Positions 15,982-24,660 of a stretch of 48,933 nucleotides of DNA are shown here, piece by piece; position 1 is the stretch's first letter; each line of letters begins with the position of its first letter. The stretch spans positions 1-48,933 of the forward strand of contig CACMZN010000012.1 in assembly GCA_902618175.1 (NCBI GenBank), in the 5' to 3' direction. The DNA is from an uncultured Verrucomicrobiota bacterium. Lineage in GTDB: Bacteria; Verrucomicrobiota; Verrucomicrobiia; Opitutales; Seribacteraceae. The position numbers and the translations under genes were made by a program. Under the pieces are notes generated by a model, which made no database searches, was not told where the DNA came from, and was given only the letters and a program-made list of their open reading frames with translations.

Positions 15982-17139
15982 AATTGGCAAACATCTCCTC
16001 AGACTAAGCAAAGCCATGGAAGTTCCATATTGCTTGTGATAATCATAAAAAGGGAAATCCCACCAAGAGCCGTCTTTTTCTTGTAGGGGAATCAAAACCT
16101 TAGACAATTTTAGTTGATACTCTCTTTTGTCTGGACTGGAAAGGGCATCAATACAAAGGGAAGCATACATATGTCCGTAATAAAAAAAATAGCCCGCCAC
16201 TGCAAACCAGGATTCGTGAGGAATAGGTCTTTTTCGGGCAACATCCAACCATCCATTGCGATTGATCAATCGATTCAAACAAAGTTTATGAACCTCATCA
16301 TTTATGCTTTCGTCCCCCCAAATTTGCAACGCGTAATTACACGCCTGTGTCCTTCCCAAACTGCCTGCAGGTCGATTAATTCCTCTACGAGGCTGGTATT
16401 TTAGGTATTCACCATAAAGATAGCTGTGGTCGGGCAATCGTTGTCGGATGATAGCTGAAATTGCTCTTTGAATTAATTTTCGAGGAATCATTACGCCTGA
16501 CTTCTCTGCCTCCTTGAGGGCGACTAACCCAGTTGCATTGACAAACGAAATGGAAGATCCTGAAGGTTGCTTAGTCTGTGCGTTGAAATCATAATAACCC
16601 CACCCCCCATCAATGGATTCATACTTTTCAAGCATGGAAACTTGTTGAGCCATAATCAATTTGATTTCTCTCTCCTCCTTCTCGTTCGAAATGAAACCAA
16701 GCAAACGATGGAGGGCTTGAATACCGTAGCAATGGGCCCACACATTGTAGAGAGCCATTGGGGATGCTCTTCGTAATAGAGGAAGTTTTTTCAGAAGATA
16801 AGATTTTCCTCGATTGATTGAGTTTTGATAATTGCTGTCATCGCCTTTGTTTTCTACGAGCGCCGAGATCGACAGGGCGGTAACCGCCAAGCGAAAAGCC
16901 CGATGTGAACCAGGGACTGGGGCGAAAACATTTAATCCTTTTGTTTGTCTTGCCGATCCCCAAGAACCGTCAAGATTCTGATTCTCTTTTAAAAAAGAAC
17001 AACCTGCCTGAATTGAACTTTCAATCGAATCTCCTGTAATAAGTGTCGATTTTTCGGCAGCCGTGAGCTGAAGAATAGAAAAAATTGTTAGACAAAAAAT
17101 AATTCCCAATGCAGGAATGAGAAGTCTGATGAGATTCAA
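15967..17139 (-). CDS. Secreted squalene-cyclase-like (alpha/alpha toroid) repeat protein
   Basis: A 390-residue protein with a clear signal peptide (IPALGIIFCLTIFSILQLTA), so it is exported. The body has prenyltransferase/squalene-oxidase-type repeats, each a helix pair with a Q-x-x-D-G-S/G-W-G-like turn: FLKENQNLDGSWGSA near residue 55, YESIDGGWGYYDF near 180, and QEKDGSWWDFPFYD near 360. The D-x-D-D-T-A motif of true squalene-hopene cyclases is not visible, and export also argues against terpene cyclisation; a binding or structural role is more likely. It starts at a TTG one base after the stop of the adaptor-protein gene, so the two are probably co-translated. The end overlaps acylphosphatase tail to tail by 15 bases. 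Confidence 0.82.
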   Translation of the reverse strand: MNLIRLLIPALGIIFCLTIFSILQLTAAEKSTLITGDSIESSIQAGCSFLKENQNLDGSWGSARQTKGLNVFAPVPGSHRAFRLAVTALSISALVENKGDDSNYQNSINRGKSYLLKKLPLLRRASPMALYNVWAHCYGIQALHRLLGFISNEKEEREIKLIMAQQVSMLEKYESIDGGWGYYDFNAQTKQPSGSSISFVNATGLVALKEAEKSGVMIPRKLIQRAISAIIRQRLPDHSYLYGEYLKYQPRRGINRPAGSLGRTQACNYALQIWGDESINDEVHKLCLNRLINRNGWLDVARKRPIPHESWFAVAGYFFYYGHMYASLCIDALSSPDKREYQLKLSKVLIPLQEKDGSWWDFPFYDYHKQYGTSMALLSLRRCLPISMHD

Positions 17140-17140
17140 A

Positions 17141-18676
17141 TTATGGTTTTTTCAAAGTTATTTTCGATTTGGCCTTCAAGCCACCTAAGATCTCCACTCT
17201 TCCCCCGGATTTTCTCCCTACTTCCACATATCTCTTGCGAAACTTTTTTTTATCATTCAATTCATAAACAAACTTTTTTTCATGATCAAAATCCTCTTCG
17301 AAAACCGCTTCTTCAGGTAAAGTCAGTGCACTTTTGTTTTCATAGGAAATAAAGGTAAAGCTGCAAGCCGTACCAGTTGCAGGGGTAGAGAATCCTTCGG
17401 GAAAAGTAATTTCCAACTCAACATCGTAGAAACCAGCACTGATAGGTGCGGTACTAATTTCAACGACAGTCGCCGAAAGAAAATCAGATTGCTTGGTGTT
17501 AAATTCGAGTTTGCCTTTGGTATCTTGCTTGAGTTCATGAAGTAACTCCTCTGGTAGATCCATTCTTGCTCTCATTTTGGTCATTGGTGAGATGGTTATT
17601 ATGGGTTCGCCGGATTTTAAAGTTCCACCTTTTCTAAGCTTGCCCTCAAGCATCTTTTTTCCAGTCCATTTTCCCCTGTCGAAGGAACCCCAATATAGCA
17701 AACCATCCAGTGGACTTTTCATTGTCATCCTTTTCATGTCTTCTTCCAAAAATCTTTTCCTCAACGCCAAAAGCTTGCGTTTTTCACTCATTTTTTGTTT
17801 TTCCAATTTCTTTTTCTTCATTTCGTGCAAATTTCTTTTTCGCATCGCAGAAAAAGAAAGATGGTCTGTTTCAAAAGAATTCATGATTTCCTTAAGAGTT
17901 CTTGGAGCTTCTATTTCATTAAATTTATCAAATTCGTTCTTTGCTTTCTCCAAGTAGAATCTCATTTGTTCCACTTCGTTTTGAGCTCTCTTTAAAATGA
18001 TCTCTTCCGTTTCTTCGGTCATTTCATCGGCTTCATACATTTTCTTGAGTTGATTAAGTTCTTCCAGAGAATAAGCGAGCAAGTGCTCATACCTCCTGAC
18101 ATTCATCAGCGATGTTTTTTTCTTGAAGGGGAGTTCGGTAGTCCGGAAGCGATCAATATCCTCGTCTAGGTAGGATTCGAGTTGATCAATTTCATTTTTC
18201 CTTATGGGTAGTAAACTTTCGGCTAGTTCAAGTTCCACTTCGAGCATTTCTTGATTTAGATCCAGCATAGACAGATCATGAGTGAGATTTCGAATTTCAT
18301 GCCTAATCTTTTCGATATCAAGGCGAAGAATGATTTCACCTTTTACATATCTCTCGCCGTGAGTAGGTGAGTAAAGGACTTTTAACTCATCCCACTCCTT
18401 CAAGGAAAAAGCCATTTCTCTTGCATCGACATCCTCTAAATATCCATTGATTGTCGATTGGATTTTGAATGGTTTATGCTCAGGCGATAAAAGATTTTGC
18501 TCTTGGGTTTTCTCACTCAGGTCCTCAACGGAGGGTCGAGAATCATCTCTCTCTTTGGAGACAACTAAAGAGCTCTCATTCCCAGTATCTGCAGCAGTCT
18601 TTGTGGAAACAAAGAGAGAGAACCCATTACAAAACATCAATGCGACTACCTTCAGCAAACTTATCAAGGTTGGCAT
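17141..18676 (-). CDS. HlyD/RND-type membrane fusion (efflux adaptor) protein
   Basis: Adaptor proteins of this type bridge an inner-membrane transporter to an outer-membrane channel. The protein has an N-terminal hydrophobic segment (MPTLISLLKVVALMF, start at 18676). A long charged coiled coil follows at roughly residues 110-320 of the protein. A barrel-like C-terminus then contains GGTLKSGEPIITISPMTKM, SALTLPEEAVFEED and KRYVEVGRKSGGRVEILGGL, the usual beta-barrel and membrane-proximal pattern. In-frame alternatives at 18715 (ATG) and 18736 (TTG) exist; 18676 gives the best signal-like N-terminus. No transporter or outer-membrane factor is next to it. Instead it is followed one base later by a secreted toroid protein, an unusual pairing. 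Confidence 0.8.
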   Translation of the reverse strand: MPTLISLLKVVALMFCNGFSLFVSTKTAADTGNESSLVVSKERDDSRPSVEDLSEKTQEQNLLSPEHKPFKIQSTINGYLEDVDAREMAFSLKEWDELKVLYSPTHGERYVKGEIILRLDIEKIRHEIRNLTHDLSMLDLNQEMLEVELELAESLLPIRKNEIDQLESYLDEDIDRFRTTELPFKKKTSLMNVRRYEHLLAYSLEELNQLKKMYEADEMTEETEEIILKRAQNEVEQMRFYLEKAKNEFDKFNEIEAPRTLKEIMNSFETDHLSFSAMRKRNLHEMKKKKLEKQKMSEKRKLLALRKRFLEEDMKRMTMKSPLDGLLYWGSFDRGKWTGKKMLEGKLRKGGTLKSGEPIITISPMTKMRARMDLPEELLHELKQDTKGKLEFNTKQSDFLSATVVEISTAPISAGFYDVELEITFPEGFSTPATGTACSFTFISYENKSALTLPEEAVFEEDFDHEKKFVYELNDKKKFRKRYVEVGRKSGGRVEILGGLKAKSKITLKKP

Positions 18677-18841
18677 TCTTGAGTCTAGAAAATCATCGGC
18701 AAATCCTAAAATCATAAATCCTGACACACAAAACAAGAAGATGAATTAACAACATTGGATTTATCCCCTCAAAAAACAAGGAACACTTTTAATTCAAAGT
18801 CTTTCCAAGGATGAAATTATGAATTCAAGAGCAGAATCGGA

Positions 18842-19648
18842 TCAGTCGATTTGACTTACTTCGAGAGGAAAACTTAATTTGCCACCGTTTCTGGCAATCA
18901 TGCGTAAAATTGCTTGAATTCCCTTGTTAAGAAGAAAATCGGGCTCCACACCCAGTTGTGCGGCTGTCTTTTCCAAGCTCTCGGAAACCACTACAGTGTT
19001 CGTCTCACCATCCCTTTGTTGTTGGTCTGCGGAAGATTCCTCCATGTCTTGGGATTGAGGGTCAGAAGTTTCGTTCTTCAAACTTCCCAATTTCTCAGAA
19101 TGTATTCGATTTGTGGTAGATTTCATAGAAAGTGTAGAAGATATAGTCTTTACAGTTGAGGGAAATTTTTTGGGACTTTCAGGGGAGGTTCTTTCGGGTT
19201 CCTTTTCATTTGAAGGAGTTTCTTCAACTGTCAGTGATTCTAACAGTACCGGAATCTCCGCTGAATCTTCACGAGTTGGGTTATCATGGATTTCGGTTTC
19301 TGAGTGAGACCGATTCAATTTCTTTCCGAGTTCCTCAAAGTATTCCTCCTGTTCGAGAGACTCCAAGCGTTCTTCCGCTATCATAAATTTCTCTTTCACC
19401 TGCGAAAGATCATCTTCAATTTCAGAAACTGGTTTTTCCACTAATTCGGAAGAGACTCTCAATCCATCGTTTAATGCTGCAATTCTTTTTTGCAAAGCTT
19501 CTTTTTGATCATGAACCTCCTTGATGAGCGAACTTGTCTCATCTCGTTTGCGGGCGATCTTGAGCTTGCTTTCAAGTTCTTCCCGTTGCTTTGCCAATTC
19601 GCCAATTGCCCATTTTAAAGAGCTAACTTTTTGATTTACCGTTTCCAC
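18842..19648 (-). CDS. Coiled-coil protein of unknown function
   Basis: A 268-residue soluble protein. Residues 1-115 form a strongly charged heptad-like coiled coil (for example LAKQREELESKLKIARKRDE). Residues 120-215 are a Ser/Thr/Glu-rich, probably disordered linker. The last 50 residues form a small hydrophobic domain (LEKTAAQLGVEPDFLLNKGI, then AILRMIARNGGKLSFPLEV). The tail resembles the small helical dimerisation segments of DNA-binding or partner-binding proteins, but I do not recognise a family. It starts at GTG 19648, close behind a CGGAGAG sequence. It is on the same strand as the adaptor and toroid genes, separated by about 105-165 bases, and ends that envelope-related group before the polysaccharide locus. 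Confidence 0.65.
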   Translation of the reverse strand: METVNQKVSSLKWAIGELAKQREELESKLKIARKRDETSSLIKEVHDQKEALQKRIAALNDGLRVSSELVEKPVSEIEDDLSQVKEKFMIAEERLESLEQEEYFEELGKKLNRSHSETEIHDNPTREDSAEIPVLLESLTVEETPSNEKEPERTSPESPKKFPSTVKTISSTLSMKSTTNRIHSEKLGSLKNETSDPQSQDMEESSADQQQRDGETNTVVVSESLEKTAAQLGVEPDFLLNKGIQAILRMIARNGGKLSFPLEVSQID

Positions 19649-19701
19649 TCTCCGAGGCTACATCATATCCAAGTTAAAAAAAAGATTTATCTTGGGAAAA
19701 G

Positions 19702-20808
19702 TTAAGATTGAGTGAGAAACTTTACTTTTTCCAATGCTGCGCCAATCACTTGATGCATATCATAATATCGATATTGCCCAAGCCTTCCGCCAAAAGTTAC
19801 CTTAGGAAGGTCTTTTGCATAAGCTTGATATTTCAGAAAGAGGTTTTGGTTTTCATCTGTATTAACGGGATAAATTTCAATTTTACCGGGCGTCCATTTC
19901 TCGGGATACTCAAAAGTTATGGCTGTTTTAGTAGCTGAATAGTTAAGGTCGAAGTGCTTATGTTCATAAGTGCGGGTATAGGGAACAATGGCTTCAGTGT
20001 GGTTGAAAACCGCATTTCCCTGGTAATCCGGAGAATTCAGCACTTGGTGGTCAAACCGTAGGGATCGGTATTCTAAATGCCCCAAGGAATAGTCGAAGAA
20101 AGAATCAATGGGTCCTGTGAAAATGACTTGGTCGAATTTCCTTAGAAAAAAATCCCTTTCCTTGTGGAAATCGACATTTAACTCCAGTGGGATGCCTTCG
20201 AGCATTTTTTCGAAGATTGAAGTGTAGCCCCCAATGGGAATCCCTTGGTAACGGTCGTTGAAATAATTATCATCAAAATTAAGCCTCATCGGAATTCGCC
20301 TTATGATGGAGGCAGGCAAATCTCTAGGATGTTTGTCCCACTGTTTGGTTGAGTAACCTTCAATGAAAATCTCATAGATTTCCCTACCGACGTTCGCTAG
20401 GCACCACTCTTCCATGTTCTTAGGTTTTACGATAGGTATCTTTTTTTTCTCAAGGCAGGCTATGGCTTCTTGCGGAGTTTTGACTCCAAAAACCTGATAG
20501 AGGGTGAACAGATTAATGGGAAAGGAATAAATTTTTTCACGGTGACTGACCTTGACCCGGTTAATGTAGTGATTGAATCTCGCGAAGCGATTAACGTAGT
20601 CCCATATGCGTTGCGAGTTGGTGTGGAAGATATGAGCGCCGTAATGGTGTTCGTGGCAATTAGCTTCTTCCACATAGCGTGTGTAGCAATTTCCTCCTAT
20701 GTGAGTCCTTTTGTCAATGACGGTGCACCTGTGTCCTGCATCGGTCAGTTCTCTAGCGCAGGTTGCTCCGTAAAAACCAGCTCCTACTATGAGAAAGCTT
20801 TTACTCAT
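19702..20808 (-). CDS. glf: UDP-galactopyranose mutase
   Basis: Glf interconverts UDP-galactopyranose and UDP-galactofuranose with reduced FAD, supplying Galf for surface glycans. The 368-residue length is normal. The N-terminal FAD site reads FLIVGAGFYGATCARELTDA, followed by VIDKRTHIGGNCYT and YGAHIFHTNSQRIWDYVNRF, a hallmark of the family. GYSTKQWDKHPRDLPASIIR and the C-terminal FGGRLGQYRYYDMHQVIGAA complete the pattern. The ATG at 20808 is divergent from the plus-strand glycosyltransferase gene at 20856, leaving a 47-base promoter region for both. It marks the left edge of the polysaccharide locus; a Galf-containing product is inferred. Confidence 0.95.
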   Translation of the reverse strand: MSKSFLIVGAGFYGATCARELTDAGHRCTVIDKRTHIGGNCYTRYVEEANCHEHHYGAHIFHTNSQRIWDYVNRFARFNHYINRVKVSHREKIYSFPINLFTLYQVFGVKTPQEAIACLEKKKIPIVKPKNMEEWCLANVGREIYEIFIEGYSTKQWDKHPRDLPASIIRRIPMRLNFDDNYFNDRYQGIPIGGYTSIFEKMLEGIPLELNVDFHKERDFFLRKFDQVIFTGPIDSFFDYSLGHLEYRSLRFDHQVLNSPDYQGNAVFNHTEAIVPYTRTYEHKHFDLNYSATKTAITFEYPEKWTPGKIEIYPVNTDENQNLFLKYQAYAKDLPKVTFGGRLGQYRYYDMHQVIGAALEKVKFLTQS

Positions 20809-20855
20809 TTAAATTTGGAATGGATGAATGTTTTATAATCTTTTAAAAAAAGACT

Positions 20856-21956
20856 ATGGTCCGAAATTACATAGTCAGTCACAAAGAATTTTGCGAATAC
20901 GAAAGTGATTACTCCAGTGTAATTTGGGTGGGACCGATTGGCGGAACAAAGCTAACAAATGACAGAGGTTTAGGCTCGATATGGCAAAAAAACCCCAGTT
21001 ATTGCGAATTAACTGCATTACACAAGATATGGCAAAAAAGATCCAAACATGATTCGCAGATTGGTTTTTCTCATTATCGCAGACAACTTCTTCTGAAAAA
21101 AATTTCGAATGAAGAAAGGCTGATCGGGCATTACACCAAAACATCGATAATTCCAGTGGATAAGATTAAAGAAGCTGGGTTTTTTGATCTAGGTGTCGAG
21201 GAGTTGGAAAATCTAAGAAATTTTGACGTCGTACTTCCATACGAAGAAAATATCCAGTCATCTGTGCGGGATCACTATCTTAGCAAGCACGGTTCTGAAA
21301 GTTGGGATTTAATGATTCGTGTGCTTGAAAAAAAAGGTGAACTTGAAGCAATTGAACGATTAGTTGACGAACAAAATCAAAGTGCTCGCTGGGGAAATAT
21401 ATTTATACTCAAGGGCAGTATTTTGGAGGAATTGTGTGAATGGCTATTTTCAATCATTGAGGAAATTGAGCGTGAGGCAAATAGGATTTCCGGGTTTGAT
21501 GATTTACGAATCTTCGGTTTTCTTGCAGAAAGAATGACATCTGTGTATTTTAAGATTTTGGTTCCGGAGAGGGGACTCAAATTGCTGGAGAGACCAACGC
21601 TGCTGATCGATTATGAAAACCAAGAATTATGGAACCGCATTAATGCTATGGGCTCAAATGAACAATTTTGGATTTGGGGTGCGGGTGCATTTGGAGAAAA
21701 GTTTTTAAATGGTTTGAAGTTGATGGGGTTTGAAAGCCGGGTATCGGGCTTCATTGATTCAAAGGCATACAAAAGCACTGAATCATTCCTTTCTCTTAAA
21801 GTTTTAACCAAGGAATGTTTTTTTGATACCAAAATGCAATTGAAAGAAACTTTTGTTGTGGTGGCGTCTTCGGGATGGACGCAGATTGCAGAAGAACTGA
21901 AACTTCGTGGTCTGGTGTATTCGAGAGACTTTTATTGCCTCCAAGGACTATCATGA
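20856..21956 (+). CDS. DUF4422-type glycosyltransferase with C-terminal Rossmann-like module
   Basis: The first 255 residues match the DUF4422 family found in capsule and O-antigen loci and thought to be glycosyltransferases: YIVSHKEFCEYES, LGSIWQKNPSYCELTALHKI, and IGFSHYRRQLLL. The C-terminal segment from about residue 268 is separate: FWIWGAGAFGEKFLNGL, then GFIDSKAYKS, a PglD-N or CoA-binding-like Rossmann module. Related modules sit on four other enzymes in this locus. It is the first of two plus-strand genes, and its TGA overlaps the ATG of the next glycosyltransferase (ATGA). Donor and acceptor are unknown. Domain boundaries are estimated by eye. Confidence 0.82.
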   Translation: MVRNYIVSHKEFCEYESDYSSVIWVGPIGGTKLTNDRGLGSIWQKNPSYCELTALHKIWQKRSKHDSQIGFSHYRRQLLLKKISNEERLIGHYTKTSIIPVDKIKEAGFFDLGVEELENLRNFDVVLPYEENIQSSVRDHYLSKHGSESWDLMIRVLEKKGELEAIERLVDEQNQSARWGNIFILKGSILEELCEWLFSIIEEIEREANRISGFDDLRIFGFLAERMTSVYFKILVPERGLKLLERPTLLIDYENQELWNRINAMGSNEQFWIWGAGAFGEKFLNGLKLMGFESRVSGFIDSKAYKSTESFLSLKVLTKECFFDTKMQLKETFVVVASSGWTQIAEELKLRGLVYSRDFYCLQGLS

Positions 21957-23068
21957 AAATCCTTCATGCAACAACCTTTGTAAATGGTGGGGCAGGAAAC
22001 GTATTGGTTGATTTGGCAATGCTTCAAATGGAGGCAGGTCATGAAATTCGAATTGTGGCAAACAAAACAGAGTTTGATGAATACAGGCACTACCAAGAGC
22101 CCATTCAAAGATTACAACGAGCTGGAATACAACTTGAGACTTTCGACTCCCTCTTCAAGAGAGATACGGCTCTTAATCGTAACGCCGCAATGGATTTGCG
22201 GGCACATTTTTCGACCTTTTCCCCATTCGACGTGGTTCATGCTCATGCATCTGTTCCAGCGAAAGTTTGCAAGAAAGCTTTTATTCAATCTCAAGGAAGA
22301 CCACTCTTTATTCAAACCATGCACGGTTGGGGATTGAACAAAAACCAGCGCATGGAGAAGGACGATGTAAATACAATGAATACCTTGAATGGAGTAGCAA
22401 CATTAAATGAAAGTGGAAAAAAGTTGCTAATATCGAAAGGAGTTTCGAATTCGCGTTTGCATGTCATTCCCAATGGGATTTCCACAAAATTATCTACAAG
22501 TACTTTATTAAGCTCAAGTCTAAGCAGGTTTCTAGCAAGTCAAGATTGGGTCTTAAAGTTTTTGTGTATTGGAGAAATAGGAGTCAGGAAAAACCAAATT
22601 TTTCTAATGAATGCAATCCGGCATCTAAACGAAATTGGAATAAGATGTTGTGCAGTTTTTATTGGTCCCGAGCAGTGTGAAGGCTATTTTCAGGAGTGTG
22701 TAAATAAAAGTGCAACTGCAAAAATGACTTTTTGGACTGGCGAGATTAAGAACGCATCTTCACATCTTCAACACTTTGATGCAATGGTGCTACCAAGCAA
22801 GTCTGAAGGGATGCCTTTATCGATCTTAGAAGCCTTTCGGGCCAAGAAATTGGTGTTTGGTTCTAGGATTTCTGAAATAGAAGAACTAATAGGAAAACGA
22901 AGGGGAATCCTTTTTGGAATCGAATCTACGAGGGAGTTTGTCAAAAGCGTTGTTAATTTTGATACAAATGACGCACAAAAAATTACAGAAAATGCACACG
23001 ACTTTTTTCACAAGCAATTTTCTTTGGAGAGCATGTTTAAAGCCTATCTAAAGCTTTACCAAAGATGA
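21953..23068 (+). CDS. GT4-family glycosyltransferase
   Basis: A 371-residue GT-B glycosyltransferase of the RfaB/WecF-like GT4 class, acting at the cytoplasmic face of the membrane. The N-terminus ILHATTFVNGGAGNVLVDLA carries the glycine-rich acceptor-side loop, and VHAHASVPAKVCKKAF follows. The C-terminal domain has LHVIPNGIS, the donor-site region FDAMVLPSKSEGMPLSILEA with the E-x7-E pair, and a following FRAKKLVFGS. I chose ATG 21953 because it overlaps the upstream stop in an ATGA and begins the Rossmann strand directly; a longer in-frame start at 21875 lies inside the previous gene. It ends 5 bases before the convergent DUF115 gene stop. Sugar specificity is unknown. Confidence 0.88.
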   Translation: MKILHATTFVNGGAGNVLVDLAMLQMEAGHEIRIVANKTEFDEYRHYQEPIQRLQRAGIQLETFDSLFKRDTALNRNAAMDLRAHFSTFSPFDVVHAHASVPAKVCKKAFIQSQGRPLFIQTMHGWGLNKNQRMEKDDVNTMNTLNGVATLNESGKKLLISKGVSNSRLHVIPNGISTKLSTSTLLSSSLSRFLASQDWVLKFLCIGEIGVRKNQIFLMNAIRHLNEIGIRCCAVFIGPEQCEGYFQECVNKSATAKMTFWTGEIKNASSHLQHFDAMVLPSKSEGMPLSILEAFRAKKLVFGSRISEIEELIGKRRGILFGIESTREFVKSVVNFDTNDAQKITENAHDFFHKQFSLESMFKAYLKLYQR

Positions 23069-23073
23069 AGAAT

Positions 23074-24078
23074 TTATGTCTGGTTGAGAACCTTTTCAAG
23101 AGGAGTCCTGTCAAACACCTCAAGTTCACCACCTCTTGTAGAATTTATGATATTAATGCCCATATTTTTAGCAAATTCTTTTAACATCACATATTGGGAT
23201 CCTGAAATGTTCATTTTAGGAACATTCCATTTTTCACCTATTGGTCGATAATCTTTGTGAAAATGATTCTTTTCACCTTTTCCAATTAAAACATTTTTAT
23301 TTGAAATATTCTCGCCGCTCCACTCGAAATTAAAATCCACGCCCAGAAGGTGAATTTGAGAATATCCCATAAAAATGGCAGCTTGGATTGCAGTACAGGT
23401 TACGGATGAACCCCATCCAAAGTCAGTAGGTTCATGGGTTGGCAGAGTTGCCACTTCATTGTTAGAATCCGGTAAATTTAGTCCGAAAAGCAAAACTTCT
23501 TCGGATAACTTCAAGGTCCTAAGCAAATGCTCAGGATAGAATTTGTGAAAACCAATAAGTGAGTCTATTTTCTCTGCATTGTTTTCTGCAACCAAAGTAT
23601 CTTCAACCATGTAGTAGGTAGGTCGAAAATTACTTTCTTCGAAGATCAGATAAATTTTGTTGAAAGCAAAGCTATCTTCTTTCTTTTCGTGAAGCAGACA
23701 CAAATCATCCTCGGTTAAACTTGGACCATTTCCGATAATGAAAACTCGATTTTTTTTTCTAGCAGTTTTCAGTCTCGTCCACTTTTCCAAATTTTTTTGG
23801 GACCAAAGAGGGGTGGACATGATGCTTTTCTCAGGTATGCCAAGCTCGAGAATCTGTTCACGGATTCTAGTTGTATTGGAAAGTGAGCATATTTTCAGAA
23901 GGTCAAAATTATAATTGGAAATTTCTTGTGGTTTCGAAACTTTGAACCCGTGCTTTTCTTTGCCGTGCAAGGCAGGATTATTATCAAAAATACAAACGAT
24001 TTCGTATTCCTCTTTAAGCTTCTGAATCTCTTTTGAAAAATCGCTTCCGCAACCGAATACAGCTATTTTCAGGGGCAC
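23074..24078 (-). CDS. DUF115 (MptE-like/Maf-related) protein with N-terminal Rossmann-like module
   Basis: The central and C-terminal part resembles DUF115 proteins, a family that includes flagellin-glycosylating Maf proteins and pterin diphosphokinase-like enzymes: VFIIGNGPSLTEDDLCLLHE, FAFNKIYLIFEES, RPTYYMVEDTLVA, GWGSSVTCTAIQAAIFMGY and IHLLGVDFNFEW. The N-terminal 90 residues (KIAVFGCGSDFSKE, then CIFDNNPALHGKE) form a Rossmann-like module of the kind seen on four neighbours. I favour GTG 24078, just after the stop of the SIS gene; a TTG at 24120 would overlap that gene by 35 bases. It ends the long minus-strand operon. A second DUF115 gene at 32478-33200 lacks the module. Confidence 0.8.
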   Translation of the reverse strand: MPLKIAVFGCGSDFSKEIQKLKEEYEIVCIFDNNPALHGKEKHGFKVSKPQEISNYNFDLLKICSLSNTTRIREQILELGIPEKSIMSTPLWSQKNLEKWTRLKTARKKNRVFIIGNGPSLTEDDLCLLHEKKEDSFAFNKIYLIFEESNFRPTYYMVEDTLVAENNAEKIDSLIGFHKFYPEHLLRTLKLSEEVLLFGLNLPDSNNEVATLPTHEPTDFGWGSSVTCTAIQAAIFMGYSQIHLLGVDFNFEWSGENISNKNVLIGKGEKNHFHKDYRPIGEKWNVPKMNISGSQYVMLKEFAKNMGINIINSTRGGELEVFDRTPLEKVLNQT

Positions 24079-24085
24079 AATTTCT

Positions 24086-24655
24086 TTAATTTTCCGTAAC
24101 TGAGTACTCTCGCTTGCCAATTATTAGGTCGCAAAGAGCCACTAGCCAAAGCATATGTACTGTTTCTACGGTATTGTAGGATTTACTGTCAGCCCAAAGG
24201 TTTATGTCACCTAATTGTTTAAGAGGATTGTTTTGCTCGAAACCGCTGAGGGTAATCACTTGCAATCCAGCTTTTTTGGCGTGATTCGCACCGTTAATTA
24301 AATTCATGGATGTCCCGCTAGAGCTAATCAAAAAAGTGACGTCACCGAGGTCGGCATGATGCTCAAGAGCTTTTGAAACCCAGTGCTCGTAACCGTAGTC
24401 ATTTCCATAAGCGGTGAGAATAGCCGAATCGTTAAAGCTAATGGCTCGAATTCCCGCTTGTTTTGTAAAATCAAGGGCACAATGACTTGCGATCGTTGCG
24501 CTGGCTCCGTTGCCTGCAAAGATAACTTTGTTTCCTTTAGAACTCGCCCTCCTCAAAATCTTACTTAATTCGAAGAGTAAAGGTTCTATCGAGTTATCGA
24601 AGGCAACTCTCTTGAAGTGATCAAAGTAATCGGTAATGAAATTCTTTTTTTCCAT
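24086..24655 (-). CDS. SIS-domain sugar-phosphate isomerase, GmhA-like
   Basis: A 189-residue SIS-domain protein resembling sedoheptulose-7-phosphate isomerase (GmhA), which makes D-glycero-D-manno-heptose-7-phosphate. It has NKVIFAGNGASATIASHCAL and then FLISSSGTSMNLINGANHAK, the two phosphate-binding loops of this fold, and the AVSFND-like segment reads AISFNDSAILTAYGNDYGYE, close to GmhA. The C-terminal VETVHMLWLVALCDLI also fits. Together with the kinase/nucleotidyltransferase and GT9 genes upstream it suggests heptose metabolism, though other sugar phosphates cannot be excluded. It starts at ATG 24655, 5 bases after the oxidoreductase stop, and is followed closely by a DUF115 gene. Confidence 0.85.
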   Translation of the reverse strand: MEKKNFITDYFDHFKRVAFDNSIEPLLFELSKILRRASSKGNKVIFAGNGASATIASHCALDFTKQAGIRAISFNDSAILTAYGNDYGYEHWVSKALEHHADLGDVTFLISSSGTSMNLINGANHAKKAGLQVITLSGFEQNNPLKQLGDINLWADSKSYNTVETVHMLWLVALCDLIIGKREYSVTEN

Positions 24656-24660
24656 TGTAG

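Noticed and set aside
23074-24078. GT42 sialyltransferase, because of the GNGPSL motif
   Set aside because: The following segments (RPTYYMVEDTLVA, GVDFNFEW) fit DUF115 better than CST-type sialyltransferases.
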